NCBI GenBank assembly: GCA_950295325.1
Contig: OX485807.1
Location: forward strand, 13,605,001 to 13,669,000
Direction of reading: 5' to 3'
Length of the DNA stretch: 64,000 bases
Source: Polytrichum commune
Taxonomy: Eukaryota > Streptophyta > Polytrichopsida > Polytrichales > Polytrichaceae
The translations under genes were made by a program, and so were the position numbers. Of this stretch, positions 12,075 through 25,300 are shown in pieces. The notes below the pieces were generated by a model. That model saw nothing but the letters and a program-made list of their open reading frames with translations. It searched no databases and had not been told where the DNA came from. Numbering within the stretch: position 1 is the first letter of the stretch; every line of letters starts with the position of its first letter.

Positions 12075-15000
12075 TCAACTAAGAAGAACCTCTTCAACAA
12101 CTTTCCTCAATGCAGAGGAAGCTTGTACAAGGTCTTCTTCCGTGTGCCCTGCCGTGACACAAATACGGATTGCAGCAGGCATATTGCACTTGTCTAATTT
12201 TGATCGCTTGATTTCACACATAAGCACCCCATTTTCCAACATCTGTCAAAAAACCCATCAAATTTCATTAGACTAGATTTTAATAATTTCATTGAATTTC
12301 AAGTTGCAGTTTTAGCTAAGCTCTCTTAACCCTTAACCCTTAAAAGGACCAAGGGGCTCACTGTAATACCTATATACACAATTTCTATGAGCCTCACCGC
12401 GTCTTCAAATCGGATTTTTGAAATTGGCGGGTTTGAAAATTTATTCAGTACATTATTGTCAATGAGAACTAGAAATACACTTATGTCACATTGATGATTT
12501 GAATACCAATTAAATATTTGCATCCAAGGGCACATAAGTTGTGTTGTGTATTTGAACCCAAACCTTGAACAACATTAAGGTATTCAACCAATTTGAAAAA
12601 GTGCACTTGACAAATGAGTTGATTTTAGATAAGCTCGCTTTTGACACAATTAGCTTAAAATGGAAGTATGTAGCTCATAGACACATTTTGTGCACAAAAA
12701 GGCCTATTTTGGGGCTCTTGGACACTTTGGGATTGAAGGCCTGAGGATCAAAGGATCACATCTACACAATCATATTTCTGGTCCTCCTATGATGAAATCA
12801 AAAAAAAGAAGTTCAAAACCCATCATAGTCACAAATCTAATTGTTCTGATGGGGAACTTGACAAAGTTTGTTGAAAATCCCAATATTATAGATTGGTGTA
12901 AAGTTGCAAACATAATATGATCTTGGAGTGATCAACCCATCAGATGTATTTTGAGATATGATTACTTCGTGATGTATTGAGGATAATCATTCATGAAGAC
13001 TTTTGATCAAGCTTTTGAAGGTGGTGATAAAATTCACTAGCTACATCCAGACAGGAAAAATTGCTAAGAAATAATTACTCTTACCAATTCGGTAATCCTT
13101 TGCAAGATAGCTGAATCTTCAGTGAATGACGTTGATTTACTCAACTGCAAGAATACTAGGGGAGACAATGAATCTCCCTCCACTTTGACCCCTGGGATTG
13201 TTGCTAATTCTGTTTCACAGAAACAATGGGGTCTATTAGTATTTATCCTGAGAATAGAAAAACCTTGGGAAAAATAAAATTTTAAAAATAAGATTAAAAG
13301 ATTTTGAGTCCACCTTCTACTAAAAAAAATTAATTTTTTTTAAAAGGCCAAGAAGCGATTTTTTTTCAGTTCGTTGGACCTATTTTGAGCTAATTTTGAA
13401 ATTTGGGACCAGACTGAAGAAACATGCTTGATCACGTACGTGAGCGAAATGTGGTCACGTTTTGATGAAGTTTAGAAAGTAAGTGAGGATTGTCCTCCAA
13501 AATTTCTATGGCTGAAATCGAAGCACTCGCTAAATATGGTGGTAATGCAGCTGAAAAACAGTATCCTGCTCCTGCAAGGCGCTGCTCACAAAATTCAACC
13601 ACCACCAGTTAGACCCCAAGAAAATAAAACACCCAAAATACTGTCCAGAGGAAAAATAAAGTACTGCCAAAATTTCTTGAGTACACATTTCTAGAGCAGT
13701 GTTTTGACTACATTGCTACACAAAGTATACATATAATATGGTTACCATTATATACTTCTAGATTTCTCCCCTGAATAATTTGTTTTGCAATGTTCATGCA
13801 TCAATAGCACAATATTTCTCTAATGAGCAACATTATTTTTGGAAAAAACCACTTGTCCAGAGTTACTTAAATCTTGGTTTAAGGTACAAATTTTGAATGA
13901 ACCTCTGAGAACAACAGAGAAAATCTCCAGGATACATGGAAATTATCAAGATTCAACAGTCACACAGGCATCAAGACATCGACTGGTAGTTAAAAACAAC
14001 TACAGACATGCACCATTCAAATTAATTTTCAAATTTTTCCAAGTTTTTACCACATAGAGCTTCATGTCAAATAAACAATAGCATCTTCTGAAAAGGCACG
14101 AGAAAAACCTGGTGATCAACAACTTTTGCACTGCCAGTGCAAAAGCCACCAACAGATGACATCGCATGGCCCATGGCTGCTGTGATGATATCGATTTTCT
14201 CAACCTGAGTTTCCAAACAGAAAACCCATTAAAAAAACTACTGTGAACGAAAACAAACAATCATTGGAAAAACCAATCTTGGTAAATTCTATAGAGGATG
14301 AAAGGCTCCTGTAGAAAACATTATACCGGGATGTTGAAATGCTCTGTAAGCCCACGACCAGTCGCTCCAAGCACACCAATGGAATTGCTTTCGTCAACTA
14401 GGATTCGGAATTTGTACTTCTCCTTGAACCGGAGGATCTCATCCAGAGGTGCCAACTTCCCTGAATTCTGTCCACAGCCAACTTCATCATTTTTGATAAC
14501 CAACAAAAATACTTCTATAATTTCATTGCCATGAAAGTTCTTGCAGATGGAAGATGGGTAAAGTGGATAAGGGCTACTTTACAGTATGGCCAAGGGCCAT
14601 GACCATGACATTGTGAGGACCCTTGAAATTCATCCAAAGGCCGTTCCATTGGAGAATTGGAATTAGATTTTGTGCGGTCAAGGGCCTTCAAGTGCAGTGT
14701 AAAGACATACGCGACTGGGCTCTCAATGGAATTCTATTTTATTACCATCCCCAATATGTGGGCCATTTCACACAATGAGTTATAAAAAAAATCAAGGTTT
14801 ATTAGATAGGGTTATTAGATTTTGATAACTTCAAGTATTAGGTCTCCCGGCTTTGTGATAGACCCACCTCTTTGACACAAAATCTGGTATACCATAAAAC
14901 ATCATCCAATGCATGCCATGCAATACTCCATGTAGGTTATACATCCATTCAAACTTCCTTGGTCCCTTAGGTCCTCAAGCTCTAGTGTTGAGTGAAGTGG

Positions 15001-18000
15001 GACAGTTCTCAGCATTTTCCACCACTGGGAAATTCTGGATTTCAATGCTCATAGGCCCTCAATCTCTAGTGTAAAGTGCCCAAGTCCCAAAGACCTTAAA
15101 ATGCTTCTATAATAATACAAAATGTTGAACAACAGACAGAAAGAAACAAGAAACAAGATGGTTTTGCCAAAATTTACTTGGTAGATAGCTTCGACCACAA
15201 TAAAGCGTCGATTAAGAGCTTTTTTCTTGCGCAGGTCTTCCTTTCTCACTTCCTCGAGAAGAGACTCGAGATCTTTCATGTCATTGTGCTTAAACATCTT
15301 CACTTTGCTCCTTGACAGATACAAACCATTCTGAATTCCCCAGTTGACACCTTCATCCCTGCAGATCCAAGCATATATCATCAGAGACAACTTCTAAGAA
15401 TGTAACACCCACGTCACAAAATTAGATTTGCTAAAAAAGAAAATAGGGCAACTCATAGCGCATGTATGAGTAAAATTTGTAGGTATCTTTAAAATGATGG
15501 TAGAAGAGCGTGAATATCTTACGCTAGAATAAGATCTCCCGCTTTGCAAAAGGCAGGAATCACACTCATCACAGTGGCAAGTCCGTATGAGTATAAAATC
15601 GAATCGGGTGTCCCCATGAATTTGGCTATCTTTTCTTCCAAGTCCATATGCACATCTGGCAAGATCACATCGAGATGCCAGTGTTAAATTCACCCATGGA
15701 AGCTTTATTAGGACCGAAAATATGTCCAAAACCTAATACCACCACAAATACAGCATGGTACAAATCATCAATGATTTTCAGCATGAACAAAATGAGAGTC
15801 ACATTAGAATTAACCTTTCACCCAATGGGGTTCACATATTGATGTTCAAGAGTCAGTCCCCTATGCTTTTCCATGGGTTGTTTTTCGTTAAATATTGAGA
15901 ATTTATTTCCACTTGTGGTGCATGCTCTGAGTTATTGCTTGAATTTGAATGAAGAGCAACCTATTTGGCGCATTGAGGGCCAATCTCATTTTAGCACCTC
16001 TTGGCATGCCAAAAATGAGTTTGACCCTCAATCAAAGCAATATAGTACGTTCTTCATTCAAATCTCCACACCACCTCCAAGCATGCACCAAAAAACTTAC
16101 CAAACACAAAAGGTGTTCTTTGCAATACAATCATCTTCCAAAACATAGAAAAAATCATGTTGAGTTAGAGGATAACTCTATTGCCCATCACATAAATTAA
16201 CCTTACCAATGGTTCCATAGAATCCACGAGGACCGCAAGCCCCAACACCGTACTTTTGTATTGCAGCATCACAAGATTCCTGTGGAAGCCCACAGCAAAT
16301 AAGACTTCCCTCAAACACAAGACTTTGACTCCCATAGAGTGTTAGTTACTTTTACAAGAGTCTTGCAAAAATTATATTCATTCCTGTGCATTTGAATGAG
16401 TCTTGAAATTTACAACAAAACAAACATCTTACCGTAATTTTTGGATGGCCAATCAGTCCCAAGAAATCTGCAGAGGCCATGTTGATGACATCCTTGCCGT
16501 TAACAACAGTGTGAGGTCCTGCTGCACTGTAAAACCACATAAGGAATCTTATAAGCTGATCTTTATGAGCAGCACCTGGAAGAGCTCTACTAAAATTAAT
16601 AGTAATAAATCAAAGACTTAAAGAATGTGGCAGTCAAGCAGAAACAGGAACACATTGTCACAATCAATCCATCAAAAGACTCTCAACCCTCACTCTAATA
16701 TAGTCATCTCTAAGCATACATGATTCAAAAGCCTGACAGAAGCTACAAGTGCTAACAAAATACCTTATGTCATATTGCACCTACAAAAAATCATTCAGAT
16801 CACAAAAGATGGCTGGCTCAAAAATGACAGTGACAGGAGTCCAAAACAAGTGCAGGGAAAACCATTCTTGTCATCTTGGAATGTTGCACATATGCTTCTT
16901 TTGTTCATCTTCTTAGACCACAATTTTGGGTTAGGTTCAAGACAATTAATAATTCCCACCTTTCAAGAACAGGAGGCTCCTTCTCCATTTCTTCAGTGAT
17001 TGGTGGGTGAAGAGGCTCAGGAGTCCATTCCTCACAAAGTTGATCAATTTCCTGCTCGCACAAGAACAATTGTTCCAAGGTTGAGAAACTAGTGTTATAA
17101 ACATTATGCCAGAGTATCCTCTGCGCATCCTTCAAAGCATCTTGGCACTTTGAAAGAAAATTAATTACAATCCATTTTTCAAATCTATGGTGACTAATAA
17201 ATAGTCCACTGCTTGATCCAGGAAGCTCCTGACAAAATTGCTCAAATCCATCTAATGTTCACATCCAATTTATTCTCCTAACTGAAGTTTGATTGATTTT
17301 CATAAGATATCATCACAACTGCATATATTGATTGAGATGAGGGGTGGCTTAACCCCAAGACCTTAACCCGGATCCCAAGGGAACTCTGAGGTTAAGCAAC
17401 CTCAGGCCGGAATAGTAATCGGATGGGTAACAGGTGACCTTCCTAGCACTTGGTTTCCGGTGCACCTTACCACCTATGGTTCACCCAATCATAGTGGAGG
17501 TACCCGAGTGAACCAGATATTCTCAACCAAACATGTGGGAACCTAGGGGCTTGCCCTTGGAGGAGATAGGTGCCAGCCAGCTTGTGTGCACCTGTTCAAG
17601 GTGTTCACCTTCAAAAGTATATATAAATATACACTTAGACCAACTCGAAAATGAAGCAACACCATAATTTCAGCTGATGGCAACATTGGAGTCGTCTTTC
17701 TTTCTTGATTAATAGGTTGATTGAGTTGAGTCATAGAGTTAAGTTGTTAAAAATGTAAAGAAAGAACACTCTCATCACCATGTACGTGTGTGTAACATTT
17801 TTTTGCTCCCCCTGTCATTCACATTACTCATAATAATTGGTATAATTTCTGAAGACAACAAAAGAAAAGATTACCAATAAACTGCTGAAATTGAAAGGTA
17901 TGGGAAAAACTGAAGATCACTCACAGCTTCCGAAAGGGATGGAGTATCCGGTGTGTAACTTTTCTGAAACAGGAGGAAGACTATCACCACCACAAGCATA

Positions 18001-18856
18001 GTCTCCAACAATAAATGCCCTGCCATCCCCAGAAACCCGTAAAATATATTCAGTACCCAATTTCATACTTACATCCAGCAGGCCAAATTGCACTAAATCT
18101 TGCTACCATTCCCTATTGCACCCAACTCCACTTGTTTCCTGTCTGTTTGAGTGCTAACCATGAACCGAGAAAGAAATAATAACACACAAACAAAACCCAA
18201 ACAAAGTTGACCCTAACCCAAGGAGCTTAAAAAACAGAAAGACTTGGCAATGCACTCAAGAAATGGTTGGGAAACATGGGATTGAATGCACTCACCATAG
18301 AACCCAAACAGAGGTAACTCATCCTAACCCCAGGAGCTTAATAAGAAAGAAAGACTTGACAATGCACTCAAAAATGAGATGAGAAACATGGGATTGAGTT
18401 CACTCACCAGAAAATCCAAACAGATGTGACTCGCCCTAACCCCACGAGCTTAACCATCAAAGTAAAAATCAAAACAAGGCATGGCAATCCACTCAAAAAT
18501 GGTTGAGAAAACATGGGATTAAATGCATTACCCATGATATCCAAAGAGATGTGACCCACCTAACCCAAGGAGCTAGAAAAGGAAGGAAGACTTGACAACG
18601 TACTCAAAAATGGTTGAAAAAACATGGGATTGAGTTCACTCACCAAAAAATCCAAACAGATGTGACTCGCCCTAACCCCATGGCTTAGAAGAGAAAGAAA
18701 GACTCAAAAATGGTTGAAAACACATGGGATTGAATGCACTCACTCACCATCAATGTGGATGCCAAAGATGACTGCATCTGCCAGAGGCAAATCGAACAAC
18801 GAAGTTACAAAGTCTTTGATGTTCATCAAGAAACTCTCGGCCATCGCAAAAGACAT
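12075..18856 (-). CDS. LCB1: Serine palmitoyltransferase subunit 1 (LCB1)
   Basis: Non-catalytic partner in the ER-membrane heterodimer that condenses serine with palmitoyl-CoA, the first step of sphingolipid synthesis. Twelve exons join in frame with GT-AG junctions: 18856-18748, 18019-17925, 17051-16960, 16526-16433, 16279-16207, 15655-15523, 15358-15178, 14467-14327, 14204-14109, 13581-13440, 13209-13085, 12242-12075. The sum is 1449 bases, 482 residues, the length I recall for Arabidopsis LCB1. Exon 2 encodes the membrane segment ([18 protein letters not shown]). Exons 4-6 carry [27 protein letters not shown] and [16 protein letters not shown], with the conserved Cys. Exons 7-8 carry [12 protein letters not shown] and [16 protein letters not shown]. 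Exon 9 has [17 protein letters not shown], without the cofactor-binding Lys of LCB2, as expected for LCB1. The ATG at 18856 is the first in frame; a second lies four codons on. Introns hold a MITE, a 5S-derived element and a tandem array. Confidence 0.96.
14571..15081 (-). mobile_element. TNA-family MITE, type 2 (copy E), in LCB1 intron 7
   Basis: About 511 bp, bounded by GGGCTACTTTACAGTATGGC and the inverse of GGGCACTTTACACTAGAG. It is collinear with 46580-47088 and more distantly with the type 1 elements in reverse (shared AGACCCACCTCTTTGA, TGCATGCC, CTCCATGTAGGTT, AGCATTTTCCACCA). The left flank is TAA; the right is AAG. It lies wholly inside the intron between exons 7 and 8. Confidence 0.75.
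17342..17466 (+). repeat. 5S rRNA-derived sequence in LCB1 intron 2
   Basis: The sequence follows plant 5S rRNA through CCGGATCCCA, GAACTCTGAGGTTAAGC, GGCCGGAATAGTA and GGATGGGT..GTGACCTTCCT to a terminal GGTGCACC, so the internal-promoter region is recognisable. There are many substitutions and a small insertion (GGGTAACAGGTGACC), so it is unlikely to be a working 5S gene. A single copy embedded in an intron suggests a 5S-headed SINE (SINE3-like) or a TRIM element such as Cassandra, whose LTRs carry 5S sequence. The next 40 bases resemble the body of the tRNA-headed SINE at 58676-58870. Confidence 0.75.
18215..18748 (-). repeat. Tandem array (about 100-125 bp x 5) at the LCB1 exon 1 donor
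   Basis: Five diverged units each contain CATGGGATT(G/A)A, then (on the minus strand) a GGTGAGTG-type splice donor, and a CTAACCC..GGAGCTTA phrase. Donor-bearing ends lie near 18295, 18405, 18530 (decayed to GGTAATG), 18641 and 18747. The last is the true exon 1 donor. The array therefore fills the 5' part of intron 1 with extra donor-like sites. Confidence 0.75.
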
Positions 18857-18887
18857 TTTCACCTACTCCACCAAACCCTCAAAAACC

Positions 18888-18958
18888 TCTCTCGCTCTCT
18901 CTCTCTCCCTCTCTCCCTCTCTCTCTCTCCCTCCTTCTTTCTCTCTCTCCCCCCACCC
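18888..18958. promoter_or_regulatory. CT/GA tract upstream of the LCB1 start codon
   Basis: About 70 bases of almost pure CT dinucleotide and CCT repeats lie 30-100 bases upstream of the LCB1 ATG and read as (GA)n on the coding strand. Such tracts are common in plant core promoters and 5' leaders. No TATA box was assigned. Confidence 0.45.
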
Positions 18959-19259
18959 ACCAAAACTCTTTCCACTTTCTTCTCTATCCCTCTCACCAAC
19001 CCAACTCACACATCATCATCCCTACTATCATCATGCTTGAACCCCTTTTTCCTTCTTCTACTATTCCTCCTTTATTTCCTTGTTCCTTCTCCTTCTTGTT
19101 TGTTCCGCCGCCTTCACCACCATCCAAAAACTCAAAAACCCAGGAACTTCAACAACAACCCAGTAATAAGGTACTCCAACTGAGGGCCTGAGTCTCCGCA
19201 CTGTCTGCCTACCCTCGTGCTCCACTTCTGTTTTTTGTGTCTTCCAAATTCAATGCCGA

Positions 19260-22200
19260 ATGTTTAAAGTTGAGGCTCCGAGTATTTAAGTACTGAGATT
19301 GTCTGTCAATGATAGTGTTTTGCTGTAAATTGTTGAGTCATTTCAACCGAGAGAATTTCAGAAGAAAATTGAAATAGGTAGATTACTAAGTAGGTGCGCA
19401 GGTATGTACCCATTGAGCCCATTGCGACACTTCCAAGTTTACTGATGGAGTAATCTGTCTGCAAAAGTTGAAAAACAAATAAGTGTTTTATAATAATTCT
19501 TCGAACTTATGCATTTGTTTTCTTCTTGGGAGAAAGAGAGATAGATTTGAATCATGTGTACTGTAGTGTGATGTTTGGTTCAACAATATGAGTGTCGAAA
19601 GATCATTTTCTTTCATGTGGAATGCAACATTGTCTTGAGTAATGGGGACATGACACATGCAATTTTCTTCCAAATATGGATTTACAATGTTGCAATTACT
19701 CTCACTTACCAAGCGATTTTTCATCACAAGTTGCTAACAAGAGAAGGTAGGGTTTTGGCCAATGGATGAACTCATCCATCATCCATGACAATATTTGTTC
19801 ACTTATTCATAAGAAGTGTCATCCAAAAACTTACCATAGTGACATAAAATACCAAGTGACACTAAATATCATATTTAGTGTACTTAGTATGCACACCAAA
19901 GAATATGATATGAGTTAGTTGGTAAAAAAGAATAATGTCAATATACATTTACAGTAACACATAACTTTGAACATTACTAAGCCTCGTTCAGCTTGGTGTT
20001 CTTTCTATTTGTGGAAGTTGGAGGTAAGGTGGTCGTTGACCCATGATGATGTTCCTTTTAGATCTAGCCCTAGTCTATATGAATTTTGAGATGTATGCAC
20101 ATGGTGCTTCGATTGTGCTTGAAATGATTTTGAGCCAAGGGAATACTAGATTATTAGAGTTGAGTTTATGTTATATGTAACTGTTGTATTGTTACTAACA
20201 TAGGAACCTAAGTCATGATGAACTTCAAAATTGGCAAGAGGTGAGTGGATGTTGGTGAGTTCCGATCTACTCAAGTTATCAGTTTAAGTGTAGGGCATAA
20301 TTAGTATGCTTGTGGACATAATTAGGAGGATATGAATGAATTGTGGCTCGAATCAACTCACGTTCCCCACAATTTTATAGGTATCCCTGCAAAAGAATTT
20401 ACGTCATCAATCAAAACTAAATGCTAGTTGTCAGGAGAATGTTGTTAGCCAACTTATGAGCATAGTATAAGAGAGATACCTGGGAGGGAGGGTGGGTGGA
20501 GTCACCCTCTTCTAAGGCATTGCCTTGTTGTTGTTTTTCACTCATATGCATTTTAATTTTTTTTTATCAAAAATCTCCAAGTATTGAACATCCATTATTT
20601 TTATTTACAAGTTTTGAAGTAGTCTACAAAGTGCTCATACAACCCCAGAAACTTTTTTGATTTTGTTGTCATTAACTGATTGCATGTTAGAATTTCACAA
20701 GGTAATTGAGCTCTCTCATGAGCCATTTAACACCTAGCTCGGCAAATTGTCTAACCAAAACCCACATCTCCGTGGAATTTTTGCCCAATACAATGCTTAC
20801 AAAGCAAAGGCTTCCAACATTGTTTACCAAAACCCAAGGTACTTTAGCTACCGTGTATATATTCATGCATTTAGTCAACTATGTCTTCTACACCTACTCA
20901 CAAACACGAAACCAAAAACTCCCCGCATATCCTCTTTCAAAATTGTAATACCCTTATGACTACATCCTTGGAGAGATTGCTTCACATGTGCCCATCCACC
21001 AACAATTATGAAAATGAAGTCAATTGTGTACACAAGGTGTCCACAAGAAAATGCCACTTGTCATCAAGGTCACAAGTATGGAGATTTTTATTGCAAAAAT
21101 GATGGAAAAGAGATGCAAGGTAAGTATTGTAGTAGTATTTTACTCCACAAGCAAATTCTTTGCACTTTGCTAGTCATGATACGTACATTATTGACCGACT
21201 TTATTGCAACACCACACATGTCCAACAAAGCTCCAAACAAAGTTTATCCAAAGTTTCACACAAAGCAAATTGAGTAGCCACTTGAGTGCATTTACCCTCA
21301 ACAAAGGTTAACCCTTAACTTCATGAGAGGCACAATTTGGGCTTATGAATGATTTTTGAAGGCAAATTCATCTAGAAAGAAGGTACTAGGAAGGTCACGA
21401 TAGGTATTGTCGTGTTCCTCATGAAAATTTATTGCCAATGGCAATGATCCCATTCCAATGCAAAAATATGGTTGTTCACAAGAAATTGTTAAAGTCAAGA
21501 ATGAACTAACATTAGCCTCTATTGACAAGTTTCTATTTATAATAACTTCAAGTTATTTTGATTGAAAATTGTCAATTTTCTATTGACTCTTTTTTGTTAC
21601 CTCAAAGCTTGAAATTTTGCACTATAAGTTTATTGCCCATATTTAACGCAATTTCTTGAAGTTTAATGATTCAAAAGTGATTACAAATAAGTTATAGAAT
21701 TTACTAAATATTGCTATCGTATTCATGTGATATGAAGAGAAAATCATTAACAAGAACTTTTCTTTTTAGGTACACTACACTATAATAAGTTAAGGGTTAA
21801 GGGCTCACCCTAGCCCTAAGCTTACAGAGTGGATGTATCATGATATGGACGGATACTTCTTTTATATCCCTAAGGATGTGGTAGGTATAGCCATCACCAT
21901 TTAACCCATCAACTTTACTTGAGACCCTAGGATGTTACCCTACATACATAGGGTCCGATGGCTTAAAAACCCAACTTTAGTTACCACATCTCAAGTAGAA
22001 TGTATATTCATGGCATGGCATGTTTCCATGCTCATTGTAAGGCCTTCAAATGGATACTATCTAGCATTCCACTAGTAAATAATTAATTGGCTTGTATTTA
22101 CATATCCAACCTTATAAAATAATTATAGGTAGATAGATAGAGATTTTTCTCAATGTGAAGGAATCACTTTGCCACTTATGGTGAAGGCCACGTATTGAAG

Positions 22201-22300
22201 TGAATGATAAGCAATGAGCCAAGCATTTGGAGGATTTTGTTTACATCCATAGTTAAATTTTGACACTAGAGAATTCATCTTATGTACTATTTCTTGTCTA
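19260..22300. other. Intergenic between LCB1 and the coiled-coil gene
   Basis: No coding exon was recognised. It contains a copy of dispersed repeat R2 (about 19680-19870) and otherwise A+T-rich unique sequence. The LCB1 promoter should lie at the left edge and the 3' flank of the FBF1-like gene at the right edge. Confidence 0.5.
19680..19870 (+). repeat. Dispersed repeat (family R2), copy 1
   Basis: It shares TTACAATGTTGCAATTACT, GGCCAATGGATGAACTCATC, CATCATCCATGACAA and TTCATAAGAAGTGTCAT with 51775-51985. Reverse-complement relatives are at about 25430-25625 and 50515-50735. Non-coding. Confidence 0.7.
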
Positions 22301-22379
22301 CAAAAATTTATAACCAACAATTTTCAATAGAAAGCATTGAATTCTTGGAAGGGTCCAAGTCCTCTACGACCATAAACCT

Positions 22380-25300
22380 TCACTTGGAGCAGTATGGGGT
22401 TGGAGTAGCATGTCTTTCAAGAAAATTCTTTGTTGCTTGTGCAGTGTCTCTCAAAACACAGTTTGCTTCCACTAGAAAATCTTCTTGTGCTTGCAAATAC
22501 AAAGAAGCCTACACAACCCCCCAAAAATAAAGATTGTTATTGTATTGAGAAGTCACAAGGCCACATATCCATAGATTAAGTTAAATTTTCTATGTATGTC
22601 TAGCATACGCACACAACAAACCGACTCAACACAATTGTAACATGGACTTGAAAGCTGAGAAAATGACAAAAAATTAACTAAATATAAAGTAAATCTAGAT
22701 TTATGTGGGGATTTTGATTACATGTATAAATTTGCAAGCATGTAGTTCTATGACCACATCCTGTGATATAAGTAGTGAAAAATATCTTATATGTAGAGTA
22801 AATTTCTCAATTGTGAACGCATTTCTATTGCTTGGACAATGTGTCATCATGAAGATTACCACATATGGAATGGTATTTTGGTCACATAGCTACTCATCAT
22901 ATGTTTACTTAGGGTTCTCATCATATGTTTATCTTTTCCTTTCTTTTCTTTTCTTTTCTATGTGCTTTGTTTGGCAATGTGCATGTACCGACAACACGAA
23001 AGATGATCGCATATGCATTATTATTCTCAAATAAATATTGTTCATATTTGTCTAAGTCCTAGTAATTTTTGACACCTTGATATTGCTGACAATATATTGG
23101 CCAACACCATGGTGAAGTTGATTGTGGTCAGAGCCACACAAGCCCTTCACTTGCCTCCCCACTTTGATCTTTTGCATGTCACCAAAATAGTCATAGCTGA
23201 ACAACCAAAAACATGTCAAATTTTGATTCGTGACCAACCTTAAACCCTTAGGGTAGAGAGAATTGTGGTTGGGATAAATGGGATTGGATGCTTCATCCTT
23301 GGACATAGACTTAGACTCGAATGTAAACCCATGATGGGCCAACTGAGCTTAGTCATATACCAAATGTTAGAGATGGTCTCTTTTGAAGAAAAAACACATA
23401 CTAAATTAAATGTTTTGTAAATGTTTGTGACACGCAAGTCGTTGCTGCTTACTTACATGATGTCAAATGATGAATGTTTCACCTATCTCCAAAGTGGGGA
23501 GTGTTATTATGTGATCGGTGAGCGATGAGCAATAACTTCTGAGCGATGGGGGAGGATCCTATTTGTAATTACATCCACTAGTATCCTATACTCATGGTTA
23601 TTTGCTGCATATAATAACAACAACTTTTATAATAACAATATGAGTGAAAATGGACTTAAATGTTGTTGTTAGATTCAACATCCAATTCTCCAAAGTCACT
23701 CACCTTGCAACATCTAAAGCACGACCTTGTGGAGTCGGTGAGGTGGTCAAAAGCTCCAAATCCCCATGGCCATGCTTCTTCTTCATGAAGGAGAGTTGTT
23801 GTTTTTCAACCGCCAACTTCATCCTCTCTTCATCATGCTTTCGTTTCAATTCCAACAACTCCTTTTGGGCCATTTGTGCCTAACAAGACCAACCCAACAC
23901 ATGCCCTCATGCTTTAAACTTTATTTAAATTACTGGAATTGGTGTGGAAATGATCTCACTTTGTCATCGTCGTAAGTTAATACCAATTCACCAAATATGG
24001 TATTTGTATCACTTGCTATTTGGAAATCACACAATGCTATAACTATTTACTACATACATCTCATTTTTGGGTCAATAAAGGTCAAATTGGTTGGTTGGAC
24101 GTCATAGAACATTAACATCTTTACTTGGTATAAAATTATATCCATAAAAAAATAGCAGTGCATAACTCCAAATAGTAGGTGACTCTAAATATCATATTTA
24201 TTGTAGTACATTGAAGATTGTGTTTAGTGCCACTTACTATTCGGAGTTACACAATACTATAACTATTTATCGAGAATGTAAAACTTCACCAAACAAAGTC
24301 ATTTATGTCCTATAATGTCCAAATAATCTATTCAACTTTCGTGAGTAAAATTTGAAGTCAAGAGTAAGAAGTTATTGCATTGCGTGATTCCAAATAGTAA
24401 GTGACACTAAATACCATAGACGGTGTAGTGGATGGTGTCATGTACACTATTGGCAAATGGTCTAAACTAGGTTCTAAAGCTCTGGAAGTGTCACGTCTAC
24501 TACATGTCAGCATAAGCAACCATTTGAAGAGAACAATTATTTGCCATGTGCTAATTAGCATAGTAACACATTGGAGTACTTAGAAGTTGGGATGATGGTT
24601 TCAACAAGAGGGAGATATTATTAAGCATACTAATGCCAAGTGTCATGTATTTAAAGTCTAGTGTGCAAGAGGAAGGTAATATTGAGCATACTCATCGCAA
24701 GTGTTAGATGTTTACACTTTGAGGATGCAAGAGGAAGAGGATGCACTCATGGTCAACTTGTTGATTGTTATGTAGCCTCATAATATTATTGAGCATACTA
24801 TTGTCAAAGACATTAGTAAAACACACATTAATATCACATGTCATTTGGTTTCACTGATGGTTAGTTGGTTGGTCATTAGTGTAACCTAGGCATAGGCCTT
24901 GTAATAAGGTAAGTGAGTTTACTAAGCCGGTGACACTAAAGACCATAAACGGTGTACATATATAATGAATGTAGGAAATGATATCCCTAAACATGTAGAA
25001 GATGATTTAGAGATCTCACATCCTTCCCATTAAGACTTTTACTTTTCAAGTTTCTAAGAAACCAAAAAAACTACGATAGTTTTTGGAATGATAAAGCTAC
25101 ATGTGAATGATAATACATATTTTCATCCAAATATGTACACATTCTTCCCTTCTTTTCTTTTCTTTTGTGGGGGGGGGGATGCCGATGGTGAAATTCCACA
25201 TGAAAAATTTGGAGTAATATTTTATTTCTATTTTTTAAGACTATAACACACTTTGGCATGTTTTACACTAAATATTAGGGTACCATTTCTTGCAAAGAAT

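Noticed and set aside
17342..17466. Functional 5S rRNA gene
   Set aside because: Too many substitutions and an insertion in the internal region, a single intronic copy, and no T-rich terminator at the 3' end.
18215..18748. CRISPR-like array
   Set aside because: Units are long, diverged along their whole length and lack repeat/spacer alternation; this is an intronic minisatellite.
18714..19183. Plus-strand open frames of 108 and 149 residues rich in Ser/Leu/Pro
   Set aside because: They lie opposite LCB1 exon 1 and run through the CT tract; no protein-like composition outside the repeat.
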